64,000 nucleotides of DNA from Pseudomonas sp. Irchel 3E13. Its GTDB lineage: Bacteria > Pseudomonadota > Gammaproteobacteria > Pseudomonadales > Pseudomonadaceae. The notes beneath the pieces are model-generated. The model was not told the DNA's origin and made no database searches. It saw only the letters and a program-made list of their open reading frames with translations. Position numbers and translations under genes: made by a program. Shown here piece after piece: positions 44,857 through 56,472 of the stretch; the first letter of the stretch is position 1, and each line of letters begins with the position of its first letter. The DNA lies in contig NZ_FYDX01000006.1 of the NCBI RefSeq assembly GCF_900187455.1, positions 186,001-250,000 on the forward strand. Direction: 5' to 3'.

Positions 44857-45571
44857 TCACCCCGTTCAGGCGCGGGTAGGGGATCTTCAGTTCGACGTGG
44901 CCCATCACGTAAGGCGCGATGGCGTACACGTCGTACTTGAGCACCACGGCACCGTAGGTGAGGGCGATGTGTGGCGTCTGGCGGAACGGCCAGGTCTTCA
45001 CGAACTCGGCATCCTGGTCGAGTTTGCTGCTGATCAGCCAGCCACGGTGCGCTTCCTCGGCGGTCTTCCAGAATGTCGCTTCCTGACCCGGCACCAGCAT
45101 GTCCTGCAGGGTCAGGACCTTTTCCTGCTGGCGCGACCAGTTGATGAACGCGCGGCCCGGCGCGCCGTGGGCGCCGCCAGTGTCCAGATAACTGGACAGT
45201 TCGATGATCACCAGTCCGTCATGCTGCTCACGTACCTTGGCTTGCAGGTAAGTGCTGTGGCGGCTTTCGGCCGAGCGCAGGAAGGCATCTTCGTAGGCTT
45301 TGAGTGAACTCGGCACGGCAGCGCCGTCGCCGTCGCGGGTCAGTTGCAGCAGGCCGCGTTCGATGATCGGATCGAGCTGCGGCTCACCCGGGAAATGCAG
45401 GGTGTCGATGTTCACCAGTGGGCAATCGCTGGCGCTGCAACCGGGCTTGATGTGCTCCCAGGCGTCGCGCTTGACCTCCAGCGGCTTGCGCATGTTGGGC
45501 TGGAAAAAGCTCTGGCACGCCCCCAGGGTAAGGGCCAGGACAGCCACGGTGGTCAGTTTGACAAGTGTCAT
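44825..45571 (-). CDS. DUF3298/RsiV-like lipoprotein
   Basis: The 248-residue product has a lipoprotein signal peptide (MTLVKLTTVAVLALTLGAC) with the lipobox LGAC, so Cys19 would be lipidated. The C-terminal half matches the DUF3298 fold (YLDTGGAHGAPGRAFINW, typical of RsiV/PdaC-related domains). RsiV in Bacillus senses lysozyme, but here there is no sigma factor gene nearby. It corresponds in position to PA4972. The role is probably periplasmic and is unknown. AAGGATC precedes ATG 45571. Confidence 0.78.
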   Translation of the reverse strand: MTLVKLTTVAVLALTLGACQSFFQPNMRKPLEVKRDAWEHIKPGCSASDCPLVNIDTLHFPGEPQLDPIIERGLLQLTRDGDGAAVPSSLKAYEDAFLRSAESRHSTYLQAKVREQHDGLVIIELSSYLDTGGAHGAPGRAFINWSRQQEKVLTLQDMLVPGQEATFWKTAEEAHRGWLISSKLDQDAEFVKTWPFRQTPHIALTYGAVVLKYDVYAIAPYVMGHVELKIPYPRLNGVIKPELFPGRG

Positions 45572-45757
45572 GATGATCCTTGTAGAACAACGGTGATCGG
45601 GCTTGGACCGTAGGCACTGCCTTCGGTTCGCCACTAAGCTTGAATAGACCGGCGGTGCCTATCCTCGCAGCCTCCGGGTTGACTTTAAAGAGGGTGAAAG
45701 CCGAGGGTACGCGGGGTAGGATGGCGCGAAGTAGCACGTGGGGTATTGGGGATTTTC

Positions 45758-46375
45758 ATGACAGACAAAACGAACACCGTTCCGACCGCCGTTGAGATCG
45801 TCCGGCGCGAGAACTGTTTCCAGGGCTTCTACCGGCTGGACCGGCTGCACCTGCGGCATGAACTGTTCGCCGGCGGTATGGGACGCGAGATCAGCCGCGA
45901 GCTGTTCGTCCGTCACGACGCTGTGTGCGTTCTGCCCTACGACCCGCAACGCGACGAAGTGGTGCTGATCGAGCAGTTCCGTGTCGGCGCGCTGGACAAG
46001 GTTGAAAACCCTTGGCTGGTGGAGCTGGTCGCCGGTCTGATCGACAAGGACGAGCAGCCGGAAGAAGTTGCGCACCGCGAAGCGCAGGAGGAAGCTGGGC
46101 TCGTGTTCAGCGCGCTGTGGCCGATGACCCGCTACTTCCCGTCACCTGGCGGCAGCGACGAACTGGTGCATCTGTATCTGGGGCGTTGCAGCAGCGAGGG
46201 GGCTGGCGGGCTGCATGGCCTGGAAGAAGAGGGCGAAGACATTCGCGTGCGGGTCTGGGCATTCGAGGATGCCTTGCAGGCCGTGCGTGATGGGCAGATT
46301 GCCAATGCGGCGACGATTATCGCCTTGCAATGGCTGGCCTTGAACCGTGATGAAGTCAGGGGGCTGTGGTCGTGA
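45758..46375 (+). CDS. nudF: ADP-ribose pyrophosphatase NudF
   Basis: The 205-residue Nudix hydrolase has a full Nudix box GLIDKDEQPEEVAHREAQEE followed by AG. A downstream proline/loop region (YFPSPGGSDE) is typical of ADP-ribose pyrophosphatases. It splits ADP-ribose into AMP and ribose-5-phosphate. ATG 45758 is used; a TTG four codons earlier is possible. The stop overlaps the start of yqiB by 4 bp (GTGA). The order nudF-yqiB-cpdA-yqiA-parE is conserved from E. coli to Pseudomonas. Confidence 0.92.
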   Translation: MTDKTNTVPTAVEIVRRENCFQGFYRLDRLHLRHELFAGGMGREISRELFVRHDAVCVLPYDPQRDEVVLIEQFRVGALDKVENPWLVELVAGLIDKDEQPEEVAHREAQEEAGLVFSALWPMTRYFPSPGGSDELVHLYLGRCSSEGAGGLHGLEEEGEDIRVRVWAFEDALQAVRDGQIANAATIIALQWLALNRDEVRGLWS

Positions 46376-46818
46376 ACCTTGCACGCGAGCGTTATCGGGT
46401 CGATCTGGTTGGCTTGCAGGCTGCCTGCGAGGCCAATTACGCCCGCCTGATGCGCCTGCTGCCAGACATGCGCAACGCCACCAGTTCCCGTCGCATCGGC
46501 ATGACCCAGGGCGACCAGATGCTGGGCGTGCTGACCCTGGAAGTGGTGCTGGCCTGCCCTTACACCACCACCTTGCGGGTTCGCCAGGAACACAGCCTGC
46601 CGTGGCTGCCGGTGCCGCAACTGGAAGTGCAGGTCTACCACGACGCGCGCATGGCCGAAGTCATCAGCGCCGAGCACGCCCGGCGTTTTCGCAGCGTCTA
46701 TCCCTATCCCAACGAATCGATGCACCAGCCGGACGAGAAAGCCCAGCTCAACCTGTTTCTGGGCGAATGGCTGACGCACTGCCTTGCTTGTGGGCATGAG
46801 CTGGCGATCGTTCGCTGA
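46372..46818 (+). CDS. yqiB: DUF1249 protein YqiB
   Basis: The 148-residue product is the DUF1249 protein found after nudF in many gammaproteobacteria. It has conserved YARLMRLLPDM and a C-terminal PNESMHQPDEKAQLNLFLGEWL. No function is known. GTG 46372 overlaps the nudF stop, so translation is coupled. In E. coli cpdA follows directly; here an extra oxidoreductase gene intervenes. Confidence 0.9.
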   Translation: MNLARERYRVDLVGLQAACEANYARLMRLLPDMRNATSSRRIGMTQGDQMLGVLTLEVVLACPYTTTLRVRQEHSLPWLPVPQLEVQVYHDARMAEVISAEHARRFRSVYPYPNESMHQPDEKAQLNLFLGEWLTHCLACGHELAIVR

Positions 46819-46871
46819 ATTGCGTACGAAATCTCTATACAGCCGTTTAGCGCCAAACTCTTAATCCTGAC

Positions 46872-46929
46872 GTATGCCTCGCCTGCGTTTCATCACGCCT
46901 TTGTGATCGAACGCAGGAGAGAGGCATGC
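46872..46929 (+). promoter_or_regulatory. Long hairpin occluding the ribosome site and start codon of the next gene
   Basis: Three stacked helices pair the leader with the translation start. Outer: 46872-46880 with 46921-46929 (9 bp, one G-U). Middle: 46882-46889 with 46910-46917 (8 bp). Inner: 46892-46896 with 46903-46907 (5 bp), loop GCCTTT. The Shine-Dalgarno AGGAGAGAGG (46915-46924) and the whole ATG (46926-46928) lie in the 3' arm. This would hold translation off until melted or remodelled. Confidence 0.7.
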
Positions 46930-48185
46930 AAATCGCAGTGATTGGAGCGGGTTGGAGTGGTTGTCACGTTGCGCTGGAGTTGGCCGGGCGGGGGCATCGG
47001 GTCCTGCTGATCGAGCGTGAGCCGGACATTTTCAACGGGGTGTCCGGAAGCTTCGGCATCCGCCTGCATAAAGGGCCGTATTACCCGCGCTCGCGCTCGA
47101 CGCGCGAAGTCTGCGCGGCGACGCTGGAGCGCTTCTGCGCCCACTACCCGGAACTGGTAGTGGGGCATGAGTACGCGGTGTATGCCCATGGCACGCTGGA
47201 CGCAATCGGGCACCCCTCGAAAGTGTCGAACGAGGTATTCGCCGAGGTCTGTCACGAATCGCCGGAATGCCGTCAGATCGATCCTTCGGCGTGGGGCTAC
47301 ACCAACCTCGAAGCAGCCTACGACCTGGACGAGCCAAGCGCCGTGCTCGGCGGGCGTCTGCGCGACTACTTTCGTGCGCGGCTGGCTGCGGCGGGCATCG
47401 AGGTCCGCTGCAACAGCCAGGTCCTGGAAGCAGCCGAGTCGGCCGGACAGTTCAGGTTGCTGCTGGACGGTGGTGAGGTGGTGCAGGTCGATCGGGTGAT
47501 CAACGCCACCGGGTATCAGTCACTGATCCCGCAAATCGAGGCGGCGGCGCCCGAGACGGGGCTCGAAGTGGTTTATCAGGTCTGCCTTGGCTTGCAGTAC
47601 GAAGACAGCCGGCCCGGGCTGAAGCCGATCTCGTTCATTGTCATGGACGGCTGGTTTCCGTGCCTGATGCCGCAAATAGACAGCCATGCCCAACAGTCCT
47701 GCAACTACGTGCTGACGCATGGCTGCTACACGATCCTGGGCTCTTATGCGACGCCCGCGCAGGCCGAGGCGCTGCTGGCGTCGCTGGATGACGCTTTCGT
47801 CGAGTCGCGGGTGCGCCCGCTCAGCGAGCAACAGATGTGCCGCTTCTGGTCGGGGTTCCTGCCGCGTTTCCGCTATACCGGCTGGAAGGGCGTAGTGCTG
47901 GCAAAGCTCAAGACGCGTTCGGAATTTCGCAGTTCGGTGGTGTTCGAGCAGGCGGGCATCATTCATGTGTTCCCGGGAAAAATCACCAATGTGCTGCAGG
48001 CGGGGGATGAAGTGCTGGCATTGCTTGAGGGCGAGGTTTGCGTGGAACGGGATGGCCTGCGCTATGTGAAGGACGGGGTGCTGGACACCGCCCGGCACGA
48101 GATTCACAGCAGACCGCTGGTCGGTGAGGCGAACACTGCCGGGTTGCAGACCCATGAAATGTTGAGATCAACCGAACATGTGTGA
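46926..48185 (+). CDS. FAD/NAD(P)-dependent oxidoreductase of unknown substrate
   Basis: The 419-residue product has an N-terminal Rossmann motif GAGWSG (residues 7-12) and an acidic end to beta-2 (LLIERE). A GSFGIRLHKGPYYPRS segment and a C-terminal FPGKITNVLQAGDEV follow. The layout recalls UDP-galactopyranose mutase- or tryptophan-halogenase-like flavoproteins, but no specific motif settles it. It is inserted between yqiB and cpdA, which are normally adjacent, and has its own structured leader and terminator, so it is probably expressed separately. Confidence 0.75.
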   Translation: MQIAVIGAGWSGCHVALELAGRGHRVLLIEREPDIFNGVSGSFGIRLHKGPYYPRSRSTREVCAATLERFCAHYPELVVGHEYAVYAHGTLDAIGHPSKVSNEVFAEVCHESPECRQIDPSAWGYTNLEAAYDLDEPSAVLGGRLRDYFRARLAAAGIEVRCNSQVLEAAESAGQFRLLLDGGEVVQVDRVINATGYQSLIPQIEAAAPETGLEVVYQVCLGLQYEDSRPGLKPISFIVMDGWFPCLMPQIDSHAQQSCNYVLTHGCYTILGSYATPAQAEALLASLDDAFVESRVRPLSEQQMCRFWSGFLPRFRYTGWKGVVLAKLKTRSEFRSSVVFEQAGIIHVFPGKITNVLQAGDEVLALLEGEVCVERDGLRYVKDGVLDTARHEIHSRPLVGEANTAGLQTHEMLRSTEHV

Positions 48186-48188
48186 TCG

Positions 48189-48205
48189 GCCCCGCATTCC
48201 GGGGC
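48189..48205 (+). terminator. Short hairpin after the inserted oxidoreductase
   Basis: Six-bp stem GCCCCG (48189-48194) and CGGGGC (48200-48205), 3 bp past the stop. No U-run follows. Confidence 0.45.
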
Positions 48206-48235
48206 TTGGCCCGGCCAATTGGCTGGCCGCATAAT
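48206..48235 (+). promoter_or_regulatory. Candidate cpdA promoter with central palindrome
   Basis: TTGGCC (48206-48211) and CATAAT (48230-48235) are 18 bp apart. The spacer contains the perfect palindrome GCCAATTGGC (48214-48223). This would restore independent transcription of cpdA after the inserted gene. The palindrome is an operator candidate for an unknown factor. Confidence 0.5.
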
Positions 48236-48261
48236 CTGGCCTTTCTTCCGAGGACTACGTC

Positions 48262-49068
48262 TTGCCGAGCACGAACCCCGAGGCGGCGCCGATTCTGTTG
48301 GTGCAGCTTTCCGACAGTCATCTGTTTGCCGATGCCGACGGCTCGCTATTGGGCATGAATACCCACGAGAGCCTGCAACGGGTGATCGAGCGGGTTCTGG
48401 TCGAGCAGGAGCGGGTGGACCTGGTGCTGGCGACGGGCGACCTTTCCCAGGATGGAACCGAAGCGTCCTACGAGCAATTCCGCCGTATGACCGCCGTCAT
48501 CGATGCGCCGGCCCGCTGGCTGGCGGGCAATCACGACGAGCCGCTACCGATGGAGCGCGTCGCGGCCGGGACCGACGTGCTCGATCCGGTGACCGATATC
48601 GGCAATTGGCGGGTGTTGATGCTCAACTCGGCGATTCCCGGCTCCGTGCCGGGTTTTCTCGACGACAGCCAGTTGAGCCTGCTGAAACAGGCCCTGGAAA
48701 GTGCCGATGGACGGCATTGCCTGATCTGCTTCCATCATCAGCCGGTGTCCATCGGTTGCGCGTGGATGGCGCCGATCGGCCTGCGCAACCCCGAGGCGCT
48801 GTTTCAGGTGCTGAAACCTTATCCACAGGCCCGCGCGCTGCTCTGGGGGCATATCCATCAGGAGTGGGACCAACAAGTGGACGGTCTGCGGCTGCTGGCG
48901 TCGCCATCGACCTGCGTCCAGTTCGAGCCCGGCAGCGACGACTTCAAGGTTGACGAGCGCGCCCCCGGTTACCGCTGGCTGGCGTTGCACGACGACGGGC
49001 GGATCGAGACGGGCGTCTCGCGGCTGAAGGATTTCGCCTACACCGTGGACTACGGCAACGGTTACTGA
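48262..49068 (+). CDS. cpdA: 3',5'-cyclic-AMP phosphodiesterase CpdA
   Basis: The 268-residue calcineurin-type phosphodiesterase has all metal motifs: QLSDSHLF, ATGDLSQDG, GNHDE, CFHHQPV and GHIHQEWD. It hydrolyses cAMP and so tunes cAMP receptor protein (Vfr/Crp) signalling. It starts at TTG 48262 with GAGGA eight bases upstream. It is followed by yqiA and parE in the conserved order. Confidence 0.93.
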   Translation: MPSTNPEAAPILLVQLSDSHLFADADGSLLGMNTHESLQRVIERVLVEQERVDLVLATGDLSQDGTEASYEQFRRMTAVIDAPARWLAGNHDEPLPMERVAAGTDVLDPVTDIGNWRVLMLNSAIPGSVPGFLDDSQLSLLKQALESADGRHCLICFHHQPVSIGCAWMAPIGLRNPEALFQVLKPYPQARALLWGHIHQEWDQQVDGLRLLASPSTCVQFEPGSDDFKVDERAPGYRWLALHDDGRIETGVSRLKDFAYTVDYGNGY

Positions 49069-49132
49069 CGCATCAGGCAAACTCTAAAGCTGAATCATTT
49101 CCCGGTTAACAGGCTAAACTGCGCGTTTTTCT

Positions 49133-49149
49133 GCCCGGTCAATCCGGGC
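49133..49149 (+). terminator. Small hairpin in the cpdA-yqiA gap
   Basis: GCCCGG (49133-49138) and CCGGGC (49144-49149) flank a 5-nt loop. A GTTTTTCT run lies before, not after, the stem. A possible -10 TAAACT is at about 49114. It may be a leader hairpin of yqiA rather than a terminator. Confidence 0.35.
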
Positions 49150-49173
49150 GATTCACCTGAGACTGGGGGCGGA

Positions 49174-49782
49174 ATGTCGGGCTCGATCCTTTACATCCAC
49201 GGTTTGAACAGCGCGCCGAGTTCCATGAAGGCCAGCCAGTTGCAGGCCGTCATGACACAACTGGGCCTTGCCGGGCAGTTGCGCGTTCCGGCCCTGCATC
49301 ACCATCCGCGCCAGGCCATTGCGCAACTCGAAGCTCACATTGCCGAACTGGGCCAGCCCTTGCTGGTCGGCAGTTCCCTCGGCGGCTACTATGCCACCCA
49401 TCTGGCCGAGCGCCACGGGCTGAAAGCACTGCTGATCAACCCGGCGGTCAACCCGCATCGGTTGTTCGACGGCTACCTGGGCACCCAGACCAACCACTAC
49501 ACCGGTGAAACCTGGGAGCTGACCCACGACCACGTGCAGGCCCTGGCCGAGCTGGAAGTGGCGCCGCCTGTCGACCCGGCGCGTTACCAGGTCTGGTTGC
49601 AGACCGGTGACGAAACCCTCGATTACCGCCACGCCGAACGCTTCTACCGGGCCTGTGCCCTGCGTATCGAAGCCGGCGGCGATCACAGTTTCCAGGGCTT
49701 CGCCTTGCACCTGCCGGCACTGCTGAGTTTTGCCGGCATTGATCCGCAGGCGTATCAAAGCCTCGATTTTTCTGTATTTTGA
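49174..49782 (+). CDS. yqiA: YqiA-family esterase
   Basis: The 202-residue alpha/beta hydrolase has the nucleophile elbow GSSLGGYYA at about residues 66-74, YIHGLNSAPSS near the N-terminus (oxyanion region) and a C-terminal GGDHSFQGF with the catalytic His. E. coli YqiA hydrolyses palmitoyl-CoA and p-nitrophenyl esters; the natural substrate is unknown. It sits between cpdA and parE. Confidence 0.9.
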   Translation: MSGSILYIHGLNSAPSSMKASQLQAVMTQLGLAGQLRVPALHHHPRQAIAQLEAHIAELGQPLLVGSSLGGYYATHLAERHGLKALLINPAVNPHRLFDGYLGTQTNHYTGETWELTHDHVQALAELEVAPPVDPARYQVWLQTGDETLDYRHAERFYRACALRIEAGGDHSFQGFALHLPALLSFAGIDPQAYQSLDFSVF

Positions 49783-49818
49783 TTGCTTATTTTCATCTAC
49801 GAATGACGACGAGAACCC

Positions 49819-51723
49819 ATGGCCAATCCCAGCGCTAGCGCCTATAACGCAGACGCCATCGAAGTCCTCTCGGGCCTTGACCCGGTACGCAAGCGTCCGG
49901 GCATGTACACCGACACCAGCCGCCCCAACCACCTGGCCCAGGAAGTCATCGACAACAGCGTCGACGAAGCCCTGGCCGGGCATGCCCGTTCGGTGCAGGT
50001 GATCCTTCATGCCGACCATTCCCTGGAAGTCTGCGACGACGGCCGCGGCATGCCGGTGGACATCCATCCCGAGGAAGGTGTGTCCGGGGTCGAGCTGATC
50101 CTTACCAAGCTGCACGCCGGCGGCAAGTTCTCCAACAAGAACTACCAGTTCTCCGGTGGTCTGCACGGCGTGGGTATCTCGGTGGTCAACGCCCTGTCCA
50201 ACCAGGTCCGCGTGCGGGTCAAGCGTGACGGCAACGAATACCAGATGACTTTCGCCGACGGCTTCAAGGCCAGCGACCTGGAAGTCATCGGCACGGTCGG
50301 CAAGCGCAACACCGGCACCAGCGTGTATTTCTCGCCGGACCCGAAATACTTCGACTCCCCCAAATTCTCCATTAGCCGCCTGAAACATGTGCTCAAGGCC
50401 AAGGCCGTGCTGTGCCCCGGGCTGCTGGTCAGCTTCGAGGACAAAGGCACCGGCGAGAAGGTCGAGTGGCATTACGAAGACGGCCTGCGTTCCTACCTGG
50501 TCGACTCCGTCAGCGACTTCCTGCGTCTGCCCGACGAACCGTTCTGCGGCAGCCTGGCCGGTAACAAGGAAGCGGTGGACTGGGCGCTGTTGTGGCTGCC
50601 CGAAGGCGGCGACAGCGTCCAGGAAAGCTACGTCAACCTGATCCCCACCGCCCAGGGCGGCACCCATGTCAACGGCCTGCGCCAGGGCTTGCTCGATGCC
50701 ATGCGCGAGTTCTGCGAGTTCCGCAACCTGCTGCCGCGCGGCGTCAAGCTGGCGCCGGAAGACGTCTGGGAGCGCATCAGTTTCGTGCTCTCGATGAAAA
50801 TGCAGGAACCGCAGTTCTCCGGTCAGACCAAGGAACGCCTGTCCTCCCGCGAGGCAGCGGCGTTCGTCTCCGGCGTGGTCAAGGATGCCTTCAGCCTGTG
50901 GCTCAACGAGCATCCTGAACTGGGCATGCAACTGGCCGAACTGGCCATCAACAATGCCGGTCGTCGCCTCAAGGCGAGCAAGAAGGTCGAGCGCAAGCGT
51001 GTCACCCAGGGTCCGGCGCTGCCGGGCAAGCTGGCCGACTGCGCGGGCCAGGACCCGATGCGCGCCGAGCTGTTCCTGGTCGAGGGTGATTCCGCCGGTG
51101 GTTCGGCCAAGCAGGCCCGGGACAAGGAGTTCCAGGCGATTCTGCCGCTGCGCGGCAAGATCCTCAACACCTGGGAAGTGGATGGCGGTGAAGTCCTCGC
51201 CAGCCAGGAAGTGCACAACATCGCGGTGGCCATCGGTGTCGACCCGGGTGCCGCCGACCTGAGCCAACTGCGCTACGGCAAGATCTGCATCCTCGCCGAC
51301 GCCGACTCCGACGGCCTGCACATTGCCACCTTGCTCTGCGCCCTGTTCGTCCAGCATTTCCGCCCGCTGGTGGAAGCCGGCCACGTCTATGTGGCGATGC
51401 CGCCGCTGTACCGCATCGACCTGGGCAAGGAAATCTACTACGCCCTCGACGAAGCCGAACGTGACGGCATTCTCGACCGCCTGGTGGCCGAGAAGAAGCG
51501 CGGCAAGCCGCAGGTCACCCGATTCAAGGGTCTGGGCGAAATGAACCCGCCGCAACTGCGCGAAACCACCATGGACCCGAACACCCGCCGCCTGGTCCAG
51601 TTGACCCTGGACGACCTCGAGCACACCCGCGAAATCATGGACATGCTGCTGGCCAAGAAGCGCGCGGGCGACCGCAAGACCTGGCTGGAGAGCAACGGCA
51701 ACCTGGCCGAGGTCATGGCTTGA
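49819..51723 (+). CDS. parE: DNA topoisomerase IV subunit B ParE
   Basis: The 634-residue GHKL ATPase has the N-terminal ATP motifs (EVCDDGRGMP, GLHGVGISVVNALS) and the TOPRIM domain (EGDSAGGSAKQARD, LADADSDGLHI). With ParC it decatenates daughter chromosomes. The TOPRIM sequence DADSDG is the usual ParE form, distinguishing it from GyrB. The stop overlaps the next start by 4 bp. Confidence 0.96.
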   Translation: MANPSASAYNADAIEVLSGLDPVRKRPGMYTDTSRPNHLAQEVIDNSVDEALAGHARSVQVILHADHSLEVCDDGRGMPVDIHPEEGVSGVELILTKLHAGGKFSNKNYQFSGGLHGVGISVVNALSNQVRVRVKRDGNEYQMTFADGFKASDLEVIGTVGKRNTGTSVYFSPDPKYFDSPKFSISRLKHVLKAKAVLCPGLLVSFEDKGTGEKVEWHYEDGLRSYLVDSVSDFLRLPDEPFCGSLAGNKEAVDWALLWLPEGGDSVQESYVNLIPTAQGGTHVNGLRQGLLDAMREFCEFRNLLPRGVKLAPEDVWERISFVLSMKMQEPQFSGQTKERLSSREAAAFVSGVVKDAFSLWLNEHPELGMQLAELAINNAGRRLKASKKVERKRVTQGPALPGKLADCAGQDPMRAELFLVEGDSAGGSAKQARDKEFQAILPLRGKILNTWEVDGGEVLASQEVHNIAVAIGVDPGAADLSQLRYGKICILADADSDGLHIATLLCALFVQHFRPLVEAGHVYVAMPPLYRIDLGKEIYYALDEAERDGILDRLVAEKKRGKPQVTRFKGLGEMNPPQLRETTMDPNTRRLVQLTLDDLEHTREIMDMLLAKKRAGDRKTWLESNGNLAEVMA

Positions 51724-52702
51724 TCCGTCTGCTGCTGGCGACCTTGCTGTCGCTGGTCGCGCTGCCTTCGCTGGCCGAGCCCTGGCCGGAGTTGAAGATG
51801 CTCTCCGAGCATCCGGTCGAAGGCATGCGCGGCGGCAATCTGTCGGGGCTGGCGATGTGCAGCGGCGCGCTGTGGACCATCTCCGACCGCGACGACGATC
51901 TGCTCTACAAGCTCGATACCAGCGCCCAGGTCTGGCAGGCCACCGGCCTGCAACTGGCCGTGCCGCCGGTGCCGGACTCCGGTTTTCCGCTGGGCCTGCG
52001 CTCGCGGCAATGGGCCGCCTCGCTGGTGCGCGGCGGTGACCTCGATTTCGAGGGCCTGAGTTGCGACGCGGCGGGTAACCACTACATCATCAGCGAAGCC
52101 CACGCCGCAGTGCTGCAAGTACCGCAGGACGGCCCGCCGACCTGGCTGCGAATCGATCCGAGCATGATTCGCCAGGCCCGCGCCAGTGGCATGCTGCTGC
52201 ACTTCAACGCCCTGTTCGAAGGGCTGGCGGTGAGCCCGGCGGGTGACCGTCTGTGGCTGGCGGCCGAACGCGAGCGCCGCGGCCTGCTGCTCATCAATCG
52301 CAAGCAGACCACCTGGACCTGCGGCGACTCCTGCGTGTTGCTCAGCGAAGCCGGCACCGAGATGCAGCCGGAGCAGTTTCCCAAGGCGCGTGAAGTCTCG
52401 CGGGACTTTTCTGACCTGGCGTTGTTTGAGGGCAAGCTGTTCACCCTCGAGCGCAATGCCTATCGCATCTGTCGTCGTGACGCACAGAGCGGTGTGGTAG
52501 AGCGTTGCTGGTCGTTCGCCGCTGATGCGCTGGTCGATTCGCGGCGCTACACCCAGCCTTACGGGCTGGCCGAGGCGCTGGTGATCGACGCCGAAGGCGC
52601 CTGGATCGGCCTGGACAACAACGGCGGCACGCGTGCGGACGGCGAAGACCGTCCGGTGGTCTGGCGGTTCGCCGCGCCGAAAGGCGGCTGGAGCGCGAAG
52701 AA

Positions 52703-52706
<4 letters not shown>
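51720..52706 (+). CDS. Secreted phytase-like esterase (PF13449 type)
   Basis: The 328-residue product has a signal peptide (MIRLLLATLLSLVALPSLAEP; cleavage near SLA) and a six-bladed propeller-like domain typical of the 'esterase-like activity of phytase' family (GLAMCSGALWTISDRDDDLLYKLD). It should be periplasmic. Its enzymatic activity is not established. The TTG start at 51720 overlaps the parE stop (TTGA) and the stop overlaps the next ATG, giving one parE-phytase-like-protease-parC unit, as in P. aeruginosa PA4966-PA4965. Confidence 0.85.
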
Positions 52707-55490
<2,784 letters not shown>

Positions 55491-55491
55491 G

Positions 55492-55519
55492 CGTTCCAGA
55501 CGCCTGGAACGGGGTTTTT
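55492..55519 (+). terminator. Rho-independent terminator of parC
   Basis: Eight-bp stem CGTTCCAG (55492-55499) and CTGGAACG (55504-55511), 4-nt loop, followed by GGGTTTTTC. Confidence 0.9.
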
Positions 55520-55658
55520 CCCACACGTTCCGGGCGTAAACACTGGAGTTAGAGCTTGATTTCGCGGATGATAGGCGCCCTGTGGTGCCAGCGTGGCTGG
55601 GTGCCCGAATGAATTCATGAGTATCACTGCGGTGCCGTGTGGTGGCCGCCTGGATGGG

Positions 55659-56375
55659 ATGATGACTTTTCTGCGCCTTCCATTTGTTCTCTTGCTCACG
55701 GGCGTACTGGGCCTGGCGGGGTGCAGCATGCACCAGCCGGTCGCCTTGTATCAGCTTGACAGTGGCGAGCCAGGACAACCGAAGCAAAGTGCCGGTATGG
55801 CGGTAGTGCTGGGTCCGGTATCGGTCGCCGACTACCTGCAGCGTGAGACGCTGCTGCAGCGGCAAAACGATGGCAGCCTCACTGCGGCGACGGACGGTCG
55901 TTGGGCGGGCAGTCTTTCCGCTGATATCGATCAATTGCTGGTTCGCCAACTGGCATGGCGTCTGGACAGCCAGCGCGTGATCCTGGCTCCGGCCAGCACC
56001 GGCTTCAGTCCTGATGTGCAGGTGCTGCTGTCGATCACCCGCCTGGACTCGGGCGCGAATCAACCGGCGATCCTCGATGCGCAATGGCGTCTGCTGGACC
56101 GTCGTGGTCAGGTTCGCGACAACCGCATCATTCACCTTGAACAGCCGCATGCCGGCAGTTCCTCGGCGCAGGTGCAGGCTCAGGGCCAGTTGCTGCAGCG
56201 TCTGGCCGAGCAGTTGAGCACGGCGCTGAAACCGTTGGCCAACCAGCCGGCAATCGTTGAAGAGGCGCCGCCGAAGAAGCAAGCCGCTCCGGTACAGGTT
56301 CGCAAGGAGCCGGAAAAGCCAAAGATTCCGATGGCTTCGCCGATCCGCACGGACATGGAAGTGTTCCGCTTCTGA
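55659..56375 (+). CDS. PqiC-like auxiliary lipoprotein of an MCE/ABC lipid transport system
   Basis: The 238-residue product has a lipoprotein signal with lipobox LAGC and a PqiC/ABC_trans_aux domain (MAVVLGPVSVADYLQRETLLQRQ, DIDQLLVRQLAWRLD). These are outer-membrane lipoproteins that complete PqiAB- or Mla-like trans-envelope lipid transport. No pqiA or pqiB is adjacent, so this is an orphan subunit. The C-terminus is rich in Pro, Lys and Ala. ATG 55659 (or 55662) is chosen so that the signal peptide begins normally; the frame extends 22 codons upstream. Confidence 0.75.
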   Translation: MMTFLRLPFVLLLTGVLGLAGCSMHQPVALYQLDSGEPGQPKQSAGMAVVLGPVSVADYLQRETLLQRQNDGSLTAATDGRWAGSLSADIDQLLVRQLAWRLDSQRVILAPASTGFSPDVQVLLSITRLDSGANQPAILDAQWRLLDRRGQVRDNRIIHLEQPHAGSSSAQVQAQGQLLQRLAEQLSTALKPLANQPAIVEEAPPKKQAAPVQVRKEPEKPKIPMASPIRTDMEVFRF

Positions 56376-56390
56376 GTTCACCAGACATGA

Positions 56391-56418
56391 AAAAGCCCGC
56401 AGCGATGCGGGCTTTTTT
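56391..56418 (+). terminator. Rho-independent terminator, PqiC-like gene
   Basis: Eleven-bp stem AAAAGCCCGCA (56391-56401) and TGCGGGCTTTT (56406-56416), GCGA loop, with the U-run continuing to 56418. The A-run on the left arm lets it also serve the convergent ahpA. Confidence 0.95.
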
Positions 56419-56472
56419 ATTGGGCTGAAGCCTGCGGGAGTTGGCCGGACGGCGCTCCCACAAGTCTGGACT

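Noticed and set aside
48180..48261. Vfr/Crp box upstream of cpdA
   Set aside because: No TGTGA-N6-TCACA-like sequence; only a short unrelated palindrome is present.
49153..51624. 823-codon frame antisense to yqiA and parE
   Set aside because: Runs across two coding genes and their gap; no plausible start or domain.
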